This document shows, one piece after another, positions 12,113 through 22,180 of a stretch of DNA of 64,000 bases. This DNA is from Gnetum montanum (lineage: Eukaryota > Streptophyta > Gnetopsida > Gnetales > Gnetaceae). The translations under genes and the position numbers were made by a program. Numbering within the stretch: the stretch's first letter is position 1; every line of letters starts with the position of its first letter. The stretch lies in contig MNCI01003975.1 of assembly GCA_015680685.1 (NCBI GenBank), forward strand, positions 1,291,808 through 1,355,807. The letters are read 5' to 3'. Below the pieces are notes generated by a model. The model searched no databases. It was given only the letters and a program-made list of their open reading frames with translations, and was not told the DNA's origin.

Positions 12113-12247
12113 CATGAAATGTTATTATAACTCTTATGATGTGTTTCATTAACCATGAAGCAACCAAAATTTTAAAGTAATGAAGTTAAAATTAAATTTT
12201 TATTTAGGTCCACTATAACTATAACCTTCTTGAATCTAATGTTAGTG

Positions 12248-12360
12248 AAGCATAGTTTGATTGGTTAGAGCATACAACTTGTAATTTACAAGTCCTAGGT
12301 TTAATTACACACACATTATTTTGAGGAAAGAAGATGTTGGAACCCTAAATTGTAAGGGGT
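12248..12360 (+). repeat. Second tRNA-related SINE family, copy 1
   Basis: Contains TTGATTGGTTAGAGCA (D-arm/A-box like), an anticodon-arm-like ACTTGTAATTTACAAG and CCTAGGTTTAATTAC (degenerate B box). This order and spacing are those of a tRNA, and the arm resembles a Thr-type anticodon stem. A related copy lies at 12988-13110. Confidence 0.5.
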
Positions 12361-12416
12361 ATTGGAAACCCAACTAAGTAAAACATAGGTACAAGATATA
12401 TGGTCCAATTATAACT

Positions 12417-12541
12417 TTATTTGGAAGCTCTAGGTCATGGGTTTGATTCCGATGGGCAATGCTAAGTTATATAAAGTTTTAATTAAACTATATATCTTGG
12501 GGTATACCTATGGTTCACTTATTTTGGGTTCTAACACTCCC
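12417..12541 (+). repeat. tRNA-derived SINE-like repeat, copy 2 (5' truncated)
   Basis: Has the B-box-like GGTTTGATTCC (one change from GGTTCGATTCC), then the shared body 'gggcaatgctaagttata', 'tatatcttggggtatacc' and the tail 'gggttctaacactccc'. The A-box part is missing. It is directly abutted by copy 3 in inverted orientation. Confidence 0.6.
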
Positions 12542-12640
12542 TAATTAGAATTTTATATAACTCAACAGTGCCCACCGAAATCAAACCCATGACGTGGAGC
12601 TTCCAAATCAAGCATCTTACCACTAGGCTAACACCTCATT
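12541..12640 (-). repeat. tRNA-derived SINE-like repeat, copy 3
   Basis: Minus-strand reading starts AATGAGGTGTTAGCCTAGTG and continues GTAAGATGCTTGATTTGGAA, then GGGTTTGATTTCGGTGGGCA. It has A-box-like TAGCCTAGTGG and B-box-like GGTTTGATTTC about 40 bp apart, as in a tRNA promoter. The 3' part is missing where it meets copy 2, forming a tail-to-tail inverted pair. Confidence 0.65.
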
Positions 12641-12987
12641 GTTAATTTAAAAATTTTTATGAGTTAAAAATTTTATGTGGATCACATGCAATAGCTAAAG
12701 AGAGTTGGAAGAGATTGAATAAAATGCAAAAAAAAAACCAAAGAAACTGCAAAACATGGAAGAAGTTGCTAAACATGAACTACGAATAAGGTAGGAATGA
12801 CAAATATCAAAAATAGCATGAATTGCTTTTAGATAATTTCATCCATCATTAGTGTACCTTTGATGTTGGATGCATGCCAAAAATAAAGATAGTAGCAAAC
12901 AATTTATAGGAAGAACTTGGCCCTTTTTGAAAGAAAATAGAGGAAAATGTTCAAAATAAAAAAATGACAAGCCTAATATTTGTAGGT

Positions 12988-13110
12988 ATGAGGCGTAATT
13001 TCATTAGTTAGAACATACAACTTATGATTTACAAATTCTAGGTTTAATTACACACACTTATTGTTTCAAGGGAAAGGGATGTTGGAACCTGAAATAATTG
13101 TAGGGGGTGT
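12988..13110 (+). repeat. Second tRNA-related SINE family, copy 2
   Basis: Repeats the order seen at 12248: 'tcattagttagaacatacaa', 'cttatgatttacaaattcta', 'ggtttaattacacaca', then 'tgttggaacctgaaataatt'. Roughly 80% similar by eye to the first copy. Ends next to an inverted SINE tail at 13090-13165. Confidence 0.5.
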
Positions 13111-13797
13111 TGGAACCCAAAATAATTGTAATAAAGGTATAGCCCAAGAATTATAGTCCAATTAAAACTTTATTTTATATTTTTTTCTTGGAAACCTAAA
13201 AAATATTAATAATGATCATAGAAAATTCAAAGTACTTGACATTGAGCAGACATCATCCAAAAAAAATATGGAAAGACAAAATGTTTCAATATGAGACTAT
13301 CTACTCAAGTGTGCAATCTTAAGATTGATACTTTGAAAAAATAAGAGAAGAAAATTAATTGTTAGTAGGAAGGAAGGTCTAAGTCCTAACAAAATTTACA
13401 TCAACTTTCAACATCCATGCTTGAATTTAAAATAGCAAAAGGATTCGAGATAGAGAGCTATGGTTGAATACTAATATTTGTTTCAAAACAAAATAGTAGT
13501 ACCACTAGTGGAAGATCTTCACCTCATCATTTATTATTAATCTTATCTCAAGAATCTTTTCCATCAACTATAACATTCTTGTTGATACTAGTTTTAATCT
13601 TTGAGTTAATAGTATTCTTTTTAGATAAGGAAAAATTTAACTTATGAGATATCTGTCCAAGCTACTTAATACTTTTTGTAGTACTAACAACAATATACAT
13701 TGGAGCTTCTATCTTCTTTGAATTCTTTATTGTCATTTGATCATTCTTATTATTGACATTAACTTAAGTTTTCATATCTTCTTTGAGTTATATTGTC

Positions 13798-13886
13798 TAA
13801 TTAGAATTTTATCATTTAGCATTACCTACTTGAATCAAACCCATGACATGGAGCTTTCAAATCAAAGGCTAACATTTCATTATTAA
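13798..13886 (-). repeat. tRNA-derived SINE-like repeat, copy 4 (partial)
   Basis: Minus-strand head: 'AATGAAATGTTAGCC', then 'TTTGAAAGCTCCATGTCATG' and 'GGGTTTGATTCAAGTAGG'. The B box GGTTTGATTC is clear and the A box is shortened. Confidence 0.55.
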
Positions 13887-14082
13887 TTACATACACCTAT
13901 GTTAAAATTTATGTTAGTTGTATCTATTTAAAGTGCTTCATTTTTTTGGATTTATCAAACCAAACTAGTTTTTATGTTGTTTTTGTTTTTGTTTTGTTTT
14001 TTCAAATCCATAAGTTCCCAATGTTCACTTGAACATATCACTAAGTTAATGCCTCATGACAACCTCCTATAATTAACAATGT

Positions 14083-14228
14083 AATGTTAACCTAGTTGTA
14101 AGACTTTTGATTTGAAAGCTCTAAGTCATGGGTTTGATTCTCATGGGCAATGCTAAGTTATAAAGTTCTAATTGGACTATATATCTTGAATTGTATCTAT
14201 ATTATAATTATTTTAGGGTTCCAACAAA
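14083..14228 (+). repeat. tRNA-derived SINE-like repeat, copy 5 (near full length)
   Basis: Runs from 'aatgttaacctagttgtaag' through 'gtcatgggtttgattctcat' (B box) and 'gggcaatgctaagttata' to 'ttttagggttccaaca'. About 145 bp, with both internal promoter boxes recognisable, followed by a C/T-rich stretch (cccttcccttccc) at 14240-14290. Confidence 0.62.
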
Positions 14229-14339
14229 TCCCCTTCCCCTGACAACTCCCTTCCCTTCCCTTCCCTTCCCACTTCTCCACCCTTCCTTTTTTCTTGAATC
14301 TATCAAACCAAATTTGTTTCAATATTTCTTTTATAGAAT

Positions 14340-14575
14340 TTTTTTAAAAAAGATTCATAACTCCCTGTTGCCCACTCAAACCTATCACTAAGCTAATGCC
14401 TCATTATATATCTAGATGAGTTATATCTAAGTATAATTTCTTTTAACATTTATGGGTATTCTTATGTTAACTATTGTTCTATATTGATAGATACACCCCA
14501 ATATTTATAAACTTCTATAAATCTTGGGATGTACCTATGTTTCACTTACACTTATTTTAGGTTCCAACACCCCTC
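14340..14575. repeat. Further SINE fragments (head, minus; tail, plus)
   Basis: 14350-14405 matches the inverted head ('cctatcactaagctaatgcc', 'tcatt'). 14500-14575 matches a plus-strand tail ('aatcttgggatgtacctatg', 'ttaggttccaacaccc'). The sequence between them does not align. Confidence 0.45.
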
Positions 14576-14639
14576 TATATTAATAGGATCAAGACACCAT
14601 GAAGTTTATCATTATTTAAAAAAAGCAAATATGTAGATA

Positions 14640-17420
14640 GAGTTTTGTCTTTCTTTCTTTTTCTTGGGATGAGGTAACGGTAGGGAAGGAATAGGAGAAT
14701 AAGAGAGGAAATGCATGATGGTTTTATTATGATAACCTTCACCATAGGTCATGGTAGCTTTTGAAACTCTAGAAAATTAGAAATCTACCTTTGCCTTCAA
14801 TTGGAATAGAGCATAAGTTTTGAAGTTACTTTTCATCTTCACCACAAGTTATAGTGAGGTTATGGTAGTCAAAATACCAAAAGAAAATGATGAAACAGAA
14901 ACCTCTTAACTTTGTTATATGCTACAAGTTGACCATGGGTAATGGTCTTGGCTCTACTTAGATCATGAGTCATGGTCTAGTTAAGGTAAAGCTTGCAATT
15001 GAAACAACAAGTTGTAACTTGAAATCTAATGGTAATTAAGCCTAATTGAGAGCAAAGAACACACAAAAATAATGAACAAGCTTCAAATTTATTAATTGCA
15101 TGGATATATTGAGTCTTTTAATTAGATGAATTAAGTCACATGTTTAGGAGATGAGGAGGTAATTGGGCTTCGTAATAGGAACAATTTTGATTTCAATTAG
15201 GCTTCAATTTGAACACAATAAAACAAGGATCCAAATCTTAGGGATGGATCTTTCACATCTTAGAGATAAATAAATTGCATATATAGGAGGCCATATAAAT
15301 GATATTGAAATAACAAATTTGTAACATCTCCTAACCTAGGCTTATGTTAGAAAGATATTGTTTAGGAAAAATTAAAGCACAATATTAAAATCAAAAGAAT
15401 GCCAAGAGGAATAATAGGCAAAGTAATAGGCATCCATTAACTAGGTGCAAAGGAGCAATAAAAAAGTAAGTTTAACATATAAATACTATGCCAATACCTC
15501 CTGCATATAAAACCTAACCTGTTCACTAGGAAATAATAGTTTGCTTATCCCTAATGCCTATGCCAAAAATATCTAATAACTAAGACATAAATATAATAGT
15601 GGAATAACATAGGATTATTATCATACCCTAAAAATTAACTCATGATTAATTTACCAATAACTTATTACTTGGACATGTGACTACATAATGCTTACATCTT
15701 AGTATAAATAATCCCTATAAGCATTATAAATAATGAGGTATTAGTGTAGTGGTAAGTATCTTAATTTGGATACTCTAAGTCATGGGTTTGATTTTGGTTG
15801 GCAATACTAAGTTATAAACTTTTATATATCTTGGGGTGAATCTATGTTTCAATTATTTCAGGTTTCAACATCCCACTATAAGCATTATAAACCTAAACTA
15901 ATATAAGGATCATCACTTAAATCCATAATGCTTATTTCACCAAGTGGGATGGTGGGAGGATCAGTGATCAATGAATGAATGAAAGCTTAATTTCTTTAAG
16001 TGGTTATGTCTAGGCTTGAACCCAAGTTTTTGACTTAAGAAATGAGCACCTTGCCATCACTTCAAATAATGGTCTCTATAAACTTAAATCAATATGCATG
16101 ATAAAAATAAAAATACATAGTAGAGTACTTAAAGTAACAAATCCATATCTATTAACAAGCTTATATTATTAATCTTATGCATATGTAAAATCCATAGTTT
16201 TAAAGAAAGCTAATAATATGCATCATTGCATAAGTCCATTATATCATGCTCATCAAAACATAATCAAAGACTAAATCTAAAAATAACAAGGAAATGCTCC
16301 AAGGATCCAACTCCATCTCCATCAAGCTCCTAGCTTCTACCACCTAGATCTACACTCAAACATGCAAAAAGAATTATAAGCCTTCTAGTAGAGCTAACAA
16401 CCTTGATGCATCTATAATAAGTTAAGGGAGGGGCACATGCTACATAAGAAATCATCTCAAGATCCATGAGATTAAAAGCCAAGAGTCAAAAGACCCATGA
16501 TATCTACTAAATGTCAAGAAATAGAAAAATTGAGAATGCAATAGAAATTAATCATTTACAAGGCCTTTTGGTTCATAAAGGTCTCACCTATCTTAGATGT
16601 TGTTAGCAATCCTTCTCAAGGGTTGGTTGACCAAACCTCACCTGATCTAGGACGCATCAATCCTAGGAACAAACTCATGTGGATCATCTACCCTATGTTC
16701 TATGTTAAGAAACCAACCACATAACATTCACAAGTGACATGAGCAAACACTAATTGACTAAACAGTTTCCCTTATAATGCTTGTCCAATGTCATAATTAC
16801 ATATAGGTGATGTTGATTTAGTAAGGAAGTTAACCTTACCCTCCACCATGCCTACCCATTGACACACAAATCTAGTTGCACAGGATTTAATCATAGGCAA
16901 TGTGGGTTAGGTTCTAGAGGTTAACCTAGACTCCCCATAATGCCTACTTATTGATCCCATTGAATGAAGGTCAAAACACTAAAGAACATAGGATACAAGA
17001 CACCAAAGACTAGAAATGGCTCAAGGATATATAAGAACAACATAAAACAATGAAGAACTAGTGAGCACGAGTTAACCATGAGCAGAATGTGACTCATGAC
17101 ATTCGAGCAAGAGATTAACCATGACTCATGGTTAGGTTGTGGTGAAGATCATGACTCAACCTCAACCCATGGTAACGATTATTGTCCATTTTTTCCTCAT
17201 CATGAGTCATGGTGAATACCACAACTTGAAAAATGTGCATCTCAATTTGGGTTTAGAGCACCTATGAAACCATAACCCATGGTATAGCTGTGGTGTATAC
17301 CACAACCTCACCATGACCCGTGGTCTCCACCAGCACCTTCACCATAAGTCATGGTAACATACCATGAGTCATGGTGGCGAGAAATGCCACTAAAGATGCA
17401 CCAATAAACATGCTAATCAA
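14640..17420. repeat. Decayed repeat DNA rich in 'accatgagtcatggt' palindromes
   Basis: No gene visible. Two clusters (about 14740-14990 and 17060-17380) repeat the near-palindrome ACCATGAGTCATGGT and variants (accataggtcatggt, accatgactcatggt, accataagtcatggt), mixed with 'ggttgtggtgaagatcatga'-type words. The intervening 15.0-16.9 kb is AT-rich with one SINE copy. Similar 'gactcatagttg' words occur in the spacer of element D (37060-37340), so this may be the remnant of a related retroelement. Confidence 0.4.
15732..15894 (+). repeat. tRNA-derived SINE-like repeat, copy 6 (full length)
   Basis: Starts 'aatgaggtattagtgtagtg' (A box), has 'catgggtttgattttggttg' (B box), then 'ggcaatactaagttataaac', 'ttggggtgaatctatgtttc' and ends 'caggtttcaacatccc'. 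At about 160 bp it is the most complete plus-strand copy and the best seed for a consensus. Confidence 0.65.
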
Positions 17421-18019
17421 AATCATAGAAAGAGAATAAGGCTAGTATCTAGTTACTTTACCTTCACAAATTGAGGCCTGCAATACATAAAGTTGGATTT
17501 GATGGAGCACCAAGAGATACTATATCACCAATAATAGAGAGAAATGACCACAAGAATGAATAATTAATGTATGAGAATATAACTCTCAACTAAATACAAA
17601 AATCCAAGCTTCCAGCTAATATAGAAATAATAATTCACATTGGAATATATTTATGATTAATACAACCATAGATAAAAAGGTTTACTTAGAGTCCAAAAAT
17701 TAATAGAAAAGTTGTAGTTTACATAAGGGAAGAAATAGAATAAAGCTTTAAGTAATATAATGAGAATATGATATTTTTTTGAATATTCCTTTACTAGCTA
17801 CAACATGATTACATTGCAAGAGTGATTTTGTGTTCTAAGGTTACATTAGCAAGAGTATGGAAGTCTTCACAGATGAATTTTGCATATATGGCAAAACATT
17901 TTAGGAGGCCTTAAACCATCTTGAAGCTATTCTACACTACTACTACCAAGTATACTTGAAGTTGAACTAGAAGAAAAGCTAATTGATGGTGACTAAGGAT
18001 ATTGTTCTTAGTTATAAAG
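17421..18019. other. No gene recognised
   Basis: AT-rich sequence between the palindrome cluster and the first recognisable pol fragments. The 3' part probably belongs to the decayed element E, but no conserved motif can be read with confidence. Confidence 0.4.
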
Positions 18020-19900
18020 TCTCTAAGAAGGAGATTGGAGTAGATCTTGACAAGATTTTCACCATTGAAAACATGATGCATATTCCCATGATAGTCAAAT
18101 AGGTGCAATCTTTCTTTGGCCATAAAGGCTCTATTATCATAGATTCATTAAAGATTATTATAAAATAACTTATTCTTTACTTGAGATCATAGAGAAAGAT
18201 TTTCTATTCCTATGAAATAAAGAATGTAAAAATTTCTTCCAATGTCTGAAGAAAAGACTAACCCAAATATCAATGTTGTAGAGTCCTAACCAGGCTTAAC
18301 CATTCTATCTAATGATAGATTCTTCTAACTTTGTATTAGATGTGGTCTTGATGTAGTTTGATGAGAATAAGAGGTCTTACTACATTCACTATGTTAGCTA
18401 TGTTAGCCAAAGCATTGTGGAACCTTAGTTGAACTAAAAAAGGAGCTTATGATCATCATTTTGGCACTAAAAAATTTAAGCATTACATTCTTGAGTGTAA
18501 AATCTTCATCCAGATTGATCATAGTGTCATCCAATTCTTCATGAACAAACTAGATGTTAGCCCTAGATGATTTGATGGTTGGTTCTTTTGCAAGAGTTCA
18601 ATTTTGAAATGATCGATCACAAGGAAGCTGAAAATGTGGTGGCAAATCATTTATCATGGTTTTGAATTGGAAACAATGAAAAAGATGTGCTTCTTGATGA
18701 CTTTCCAATTAACCACATTTGGAAGATCATTTTCAACTTAATGAAAGGACGTGATTGCCCATGGTTCATGGATGTTCTTAACTACCTATTGGTCTAGAAG
18801 GATTGGACAAATGAAAGATCCAATGATTCCAAAAAAAAGTAAAGCCTTAATTTGTCATCAAACAACACCTTTAAAGATATTTCCCAAGGGCTTCATAAGA
18901 TGGTGTGTTTTGGAAGAGAGCCAAGGTATGTGTAGTGGATACTATGCTACAAAGAGAACCATGATGAAGTTGCTACTTATGGGCTATTTTTGGCCTACTA
19001 TGTTCTATAATGATGAAGACTTTATGTGTTACTTTGACAAGTACCAAGGTGAGGGAGGTATGACTTTATATATGGAGGGATAACAATAGTGGATTCAATC
19101 ACTAGAGGTCTTCAACATATGAAGAATTGACTTCATTGGTCCCACCTCTTCAACCTCCAATGATAAAGCACATATCATTATATTCATAGACTACTACAAG
19201 AAGTGGATGGAAGCTACTGTTATTAAGGATTATTCATCTATCATTGTAGTAAACTTCCTTTGGAACAATGTACTCCATATGTTCGATATTCCTTGAATCC
19301 TAATATCTAATAATGGTACACATTTTACTGGTAGGATTTTAAAGAACTAATTAAAATCTTAAGGAGTTAATCATAAATTAACTTCTGTTTATGGTTCATA
19401 GGCCAATGGTCAAGTAGAAATTACCAACCATGAAATTATTAGATTACTCAAGAAAATGGTTAGTAGGTATAAAAGAGAATAGACTAATAAGCTTAAAGAT
19501 GCTCTTTGGGCCAATTGAATAACATGGAAAACTCTTGTTTCCTACACCCCATTTAAGTTAGTATATGGATAGGTTCTATGACTACCCATTAGTCTTGAAA
19601 TAAAAATCTTGGGTAGTGTTCTAGATTTTAACATGGCCTTAGATTTTTCATAGAAAGAAAGACTAATTAATCTTAATCTTTTCAATGAGAATCATAGAAT
19701 TGCCTTGATGCATAATGAACTTGAGCATTCCTACACCAAGGCTCACCATGATGTTTACACAAGATAGTTTGATTTTAAATCTAATGATAAGATCCCCCTA
19801 TTTCAATCTATTACACTTCCATTTGGGGAAGTTTTAATTTCAGTCGTAAGAATACTACATTGTGCACACTAGATACCACTCCAGCATAACACATATCTAT
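18020..19900 (+). pseudogene. Element E: decayed Ty3/gypsy pol (RT end, RNase H, integrase)
   Basis: Broken in several frames. Recognisable in order: the RT C-terminal motif KKEIGVDLDKI and a degenerate SFFGHKG (about 18030-18130); RNase H fragments (FVLDVVLM, YYIHYVS; about 18320-18420); an HHCC-like integrase head with KRTMMKLLLMGYFWPTM (about 18940-19060); and an integrase core with RIDFIGP, FIDYYKKWMEAT, SNNGTHFTG and ANGQVEITN (19107-19430). The second catalytic Asp of the DDE triad reads Asn. Domain order PR-RT-RH-IN and motif style are those of plant Ty3/gypsy Athila/Tat-like elements. No LTR pair could be assigned. Confidence 0.75.
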
Positions 19901-21220
19901 CATCTAAACAAGTTAGACAAGATTTTCTTGGTCAATGTGTAACACCTAAAGCACTATAGAGAATATATTTCTTCTCTCAGAGTACATATGATCAATCTTG
20001 TATTTTACACTAAGAGGCTTATTAGGTGATAGACATGGATTAGTCATGGAGAAGGAATCCTCTATGCCATATTGAATTTTCTTTCTGATTTGCTATTTTG
20101 TTTGTGTTTTAATAAATTTGGTATGCTTAGTTAGTATTTGCATATTTTTAAGATTAATATATAATCATATATAATATTTTCTTTTCTTTAAGTATGTTTT
20201 GTGTATATGGAAAAATTAATTAATATGCTTTATGAATGCTCAACTAATAAGCCAATGGTGAATGGGTGAGCTATAGATGTAATGATAATGCAAGAATGTC
20301 AAATGAGTCTGAAATAAAGCCTTGATTAATGGAATGCTCATGTAACAAAATTCATCCACCCACATTCTTTTCTATCAATCACTAGTGAACAAGCTCAGAT
20401 TCAGTGGGGACCTAGGACTCACACTGTAAGTTGTTGAAGATAATAGTACTAGAATTGTGGGTAGGTTATGGGTCCATAAATTAGGGTATGAGGTTTGGAA
20501 TTTTGAATGAGCACTTGGTTAGTGGTAGGAAAAATATATGTCATCAAGGATCCTTGTGACCACTGGATGAGTCTTAGTTGACCAAGGTACATGTGTTTTC
20601 CATGCTTAGTTACTTTGATCGAAGGAGGTTCATGATTTTCATGGACCTTGTGCATGCTATGCAATGAGGGATGAATTCTCATGTTCATGCAAGTCAAAGA
20701 CTATAGGTGGTGATTTGATGCTCTAATCATTTTCATGATTGTCATGCACCATTTGAAAACCTTATTTTCATAAAAATAAAAAGAAAAGATGAAAAAAATA
20801 AAAATGAGAAGAAAAGATATAAAATGAGAGGAAAACACATGAAAATAATAGCAATTATGAGAAGAGAAGGTAATGGAAAGAGCAATATGATACCAAGCAT
20901 ATTGATCTACACAAATCGGTATTCTTGTCATCTTAGACTGATCCTATGTTGTTCAAGTTAAGACTAAAATAAGTGGTCAAACCAATACCTATATAATCAT
21001 TTCTCATGTTCAATCATTTGCCTTGATCACTTAACTTTCAAAATGTAATAGTCCAAGGTAATCTTTTGCTCATCCCTACCCATGACCATGAAGGTCTAGA
21101 AGTCCCTCCCTTAGTAAGCATTGGAAAAAATGTCAAATGTTGCTTTCACCTAATTCCTAAATCCATTTGTTCTTAAGGCTCAAGACCATAACTATTGAAC
21201 TAAACCATGATCATACCCAT
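19901..21220. other. Probable 3' untranslated part of element E
   Basis: No coding sequence. It contains short 'ttcatggaccttgtgcatgc' words and an A/G-rich run (20770-20860) like the spacer after the integrase in element D. Target site for element A (CCCAT at 21216-21220). Confidence 0.4.
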
Positions 21221-21911
21221 TGATGAGACGTGATATCGCATGCATTGCGATATCATGGCCGTCGCAATATCGCATCCCATGCGATATCGCGTATGCAATA
21301 TCGCTTCGCCCCCTGCGATATCGCGTACGCGATATCGCGGTCTGCCATCAAATCTATAAATAAAAGGCGGCACTCCCTTCATTTCTCATCCTAGGCTTAA
21401 AGTAGGGAAACTCTGGCAGTTTGATCACTCCAGAGATAGAATATTTTCCATGTGCCTGCAATAGAAGTCCCCAAGTGAACAGATCTTTATTCAAGTAGCT
21501 TTGTACCTGAACGCAAGTTGTGTACGGCAATAAAGACGAGCTTTGTGGATAAACCTTGTAGTGAATGGAATAGGATTTATTACATGTTATTTCCTACCTA
21601 CTATTTATTACCTGCATTAGCACGGCATGAGTACGACTTGATTACGAGCATTGACGAATGTGTACGGCTAATCAAGGAATCGGCTACTCATCGCGATTAG
21701 TCTCTCTCATCCTCAACTCCTAGAATGCGGAATGAGCACGACTTGATTACGAGCATCTACAAGTGTGTACGGCTAGTCAAGGAATCGGCTGCTCATTACG
21801 TTTAGGCTAGTTAAGTGCCTCAGTACGACCACTTCGAGCACGTGCGTTACGTGTGGTGATCCCAGTAACGATTAGCGTTTGGTAGCCACAGTTGCATAGT
21901 TCAGGGTGTGT
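21221..21911 (+). repeat. Element A 5' LTR (3' end lost in gap)
   Basis: Aligns with 27230-27886 of the 3' LTR. Contains seven GCGATATCGC-type palindromes (21230-21340), TATA box TATAAATAA at about 21355, a polyadenylation-like AATAAA at about 21530, and an internal ~105-bp direct duplication (about 21620 versus 21727, word ACTTGATTACGAGCAT). The last ~305 bp and the PBS fall in the N gap. Confidence 0.9.
21230..21345. promoter_or_regulatory. Palindrome array GCGATATCGC in U3 of element A
   Basis: Seven 10-bp near-palindromes (GTGATATCGC, GCGATATCAT, GCAATATCGC, GCGATATCGC and so on) lie directly upstream of the TATA box. The CpG-rich array stands out in CpG-poor surroundings. Its position suggests a transcription-factor enhancer or a structural element; the factor is unknown. 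Confidence 0.6.
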
Positions 21912-22179
21912 NNNNNNNNNNNNNNNNNNNNNNNNNNNNNNNNNNNNNNNNNNNNNNNNNNNNNNNNNNNNNNNNNNNNNNNNNNNNNNNNNNNNNNNNN
22001 NNNNNNNNNNNNNNNNNNNNNNNNNNNNNNNNNNNNNNNNNNNNNNNNNNNNNNNNNNNNNNNNNNNNNNNNNNNNNNNNNNNNNNNNNNNNNNNNNNNN
22101 NNNNNNNNNNNNNNNNNNNNNNNNNNNNNNNNNNNNNNNNNNNNNNNNNNNNNNNNNNNNNNNNNNNNNNNNNNNNNNN
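21912..22179. other. Assembly gap (268 N)
   Basis: Unknown bases inside element A. By comparison with the 3' LTR and element B, the true content should be the last ~305 bp of the LTR, the PBS and a ~140-bp leader, about 440 bp in all. The N length is therefore probably not the true size unless there is a deletion. Confidence 0.85.
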
Positions 22180-22180
22180 A

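Noticed and set aside
18020-19900. Element E as the same insertion as element D
   Set aside because: E has its own RT-RH-IN order within 1.9 kb and separate integrase motifs. D has a complete set at 33.3-35.8 kb.
20701-20931. Hydrophobic ORF as a small membrane protein
   Set aside because: It is the translation of an A/T-rich low-complexity run in the non-coding tail of a retroelement.
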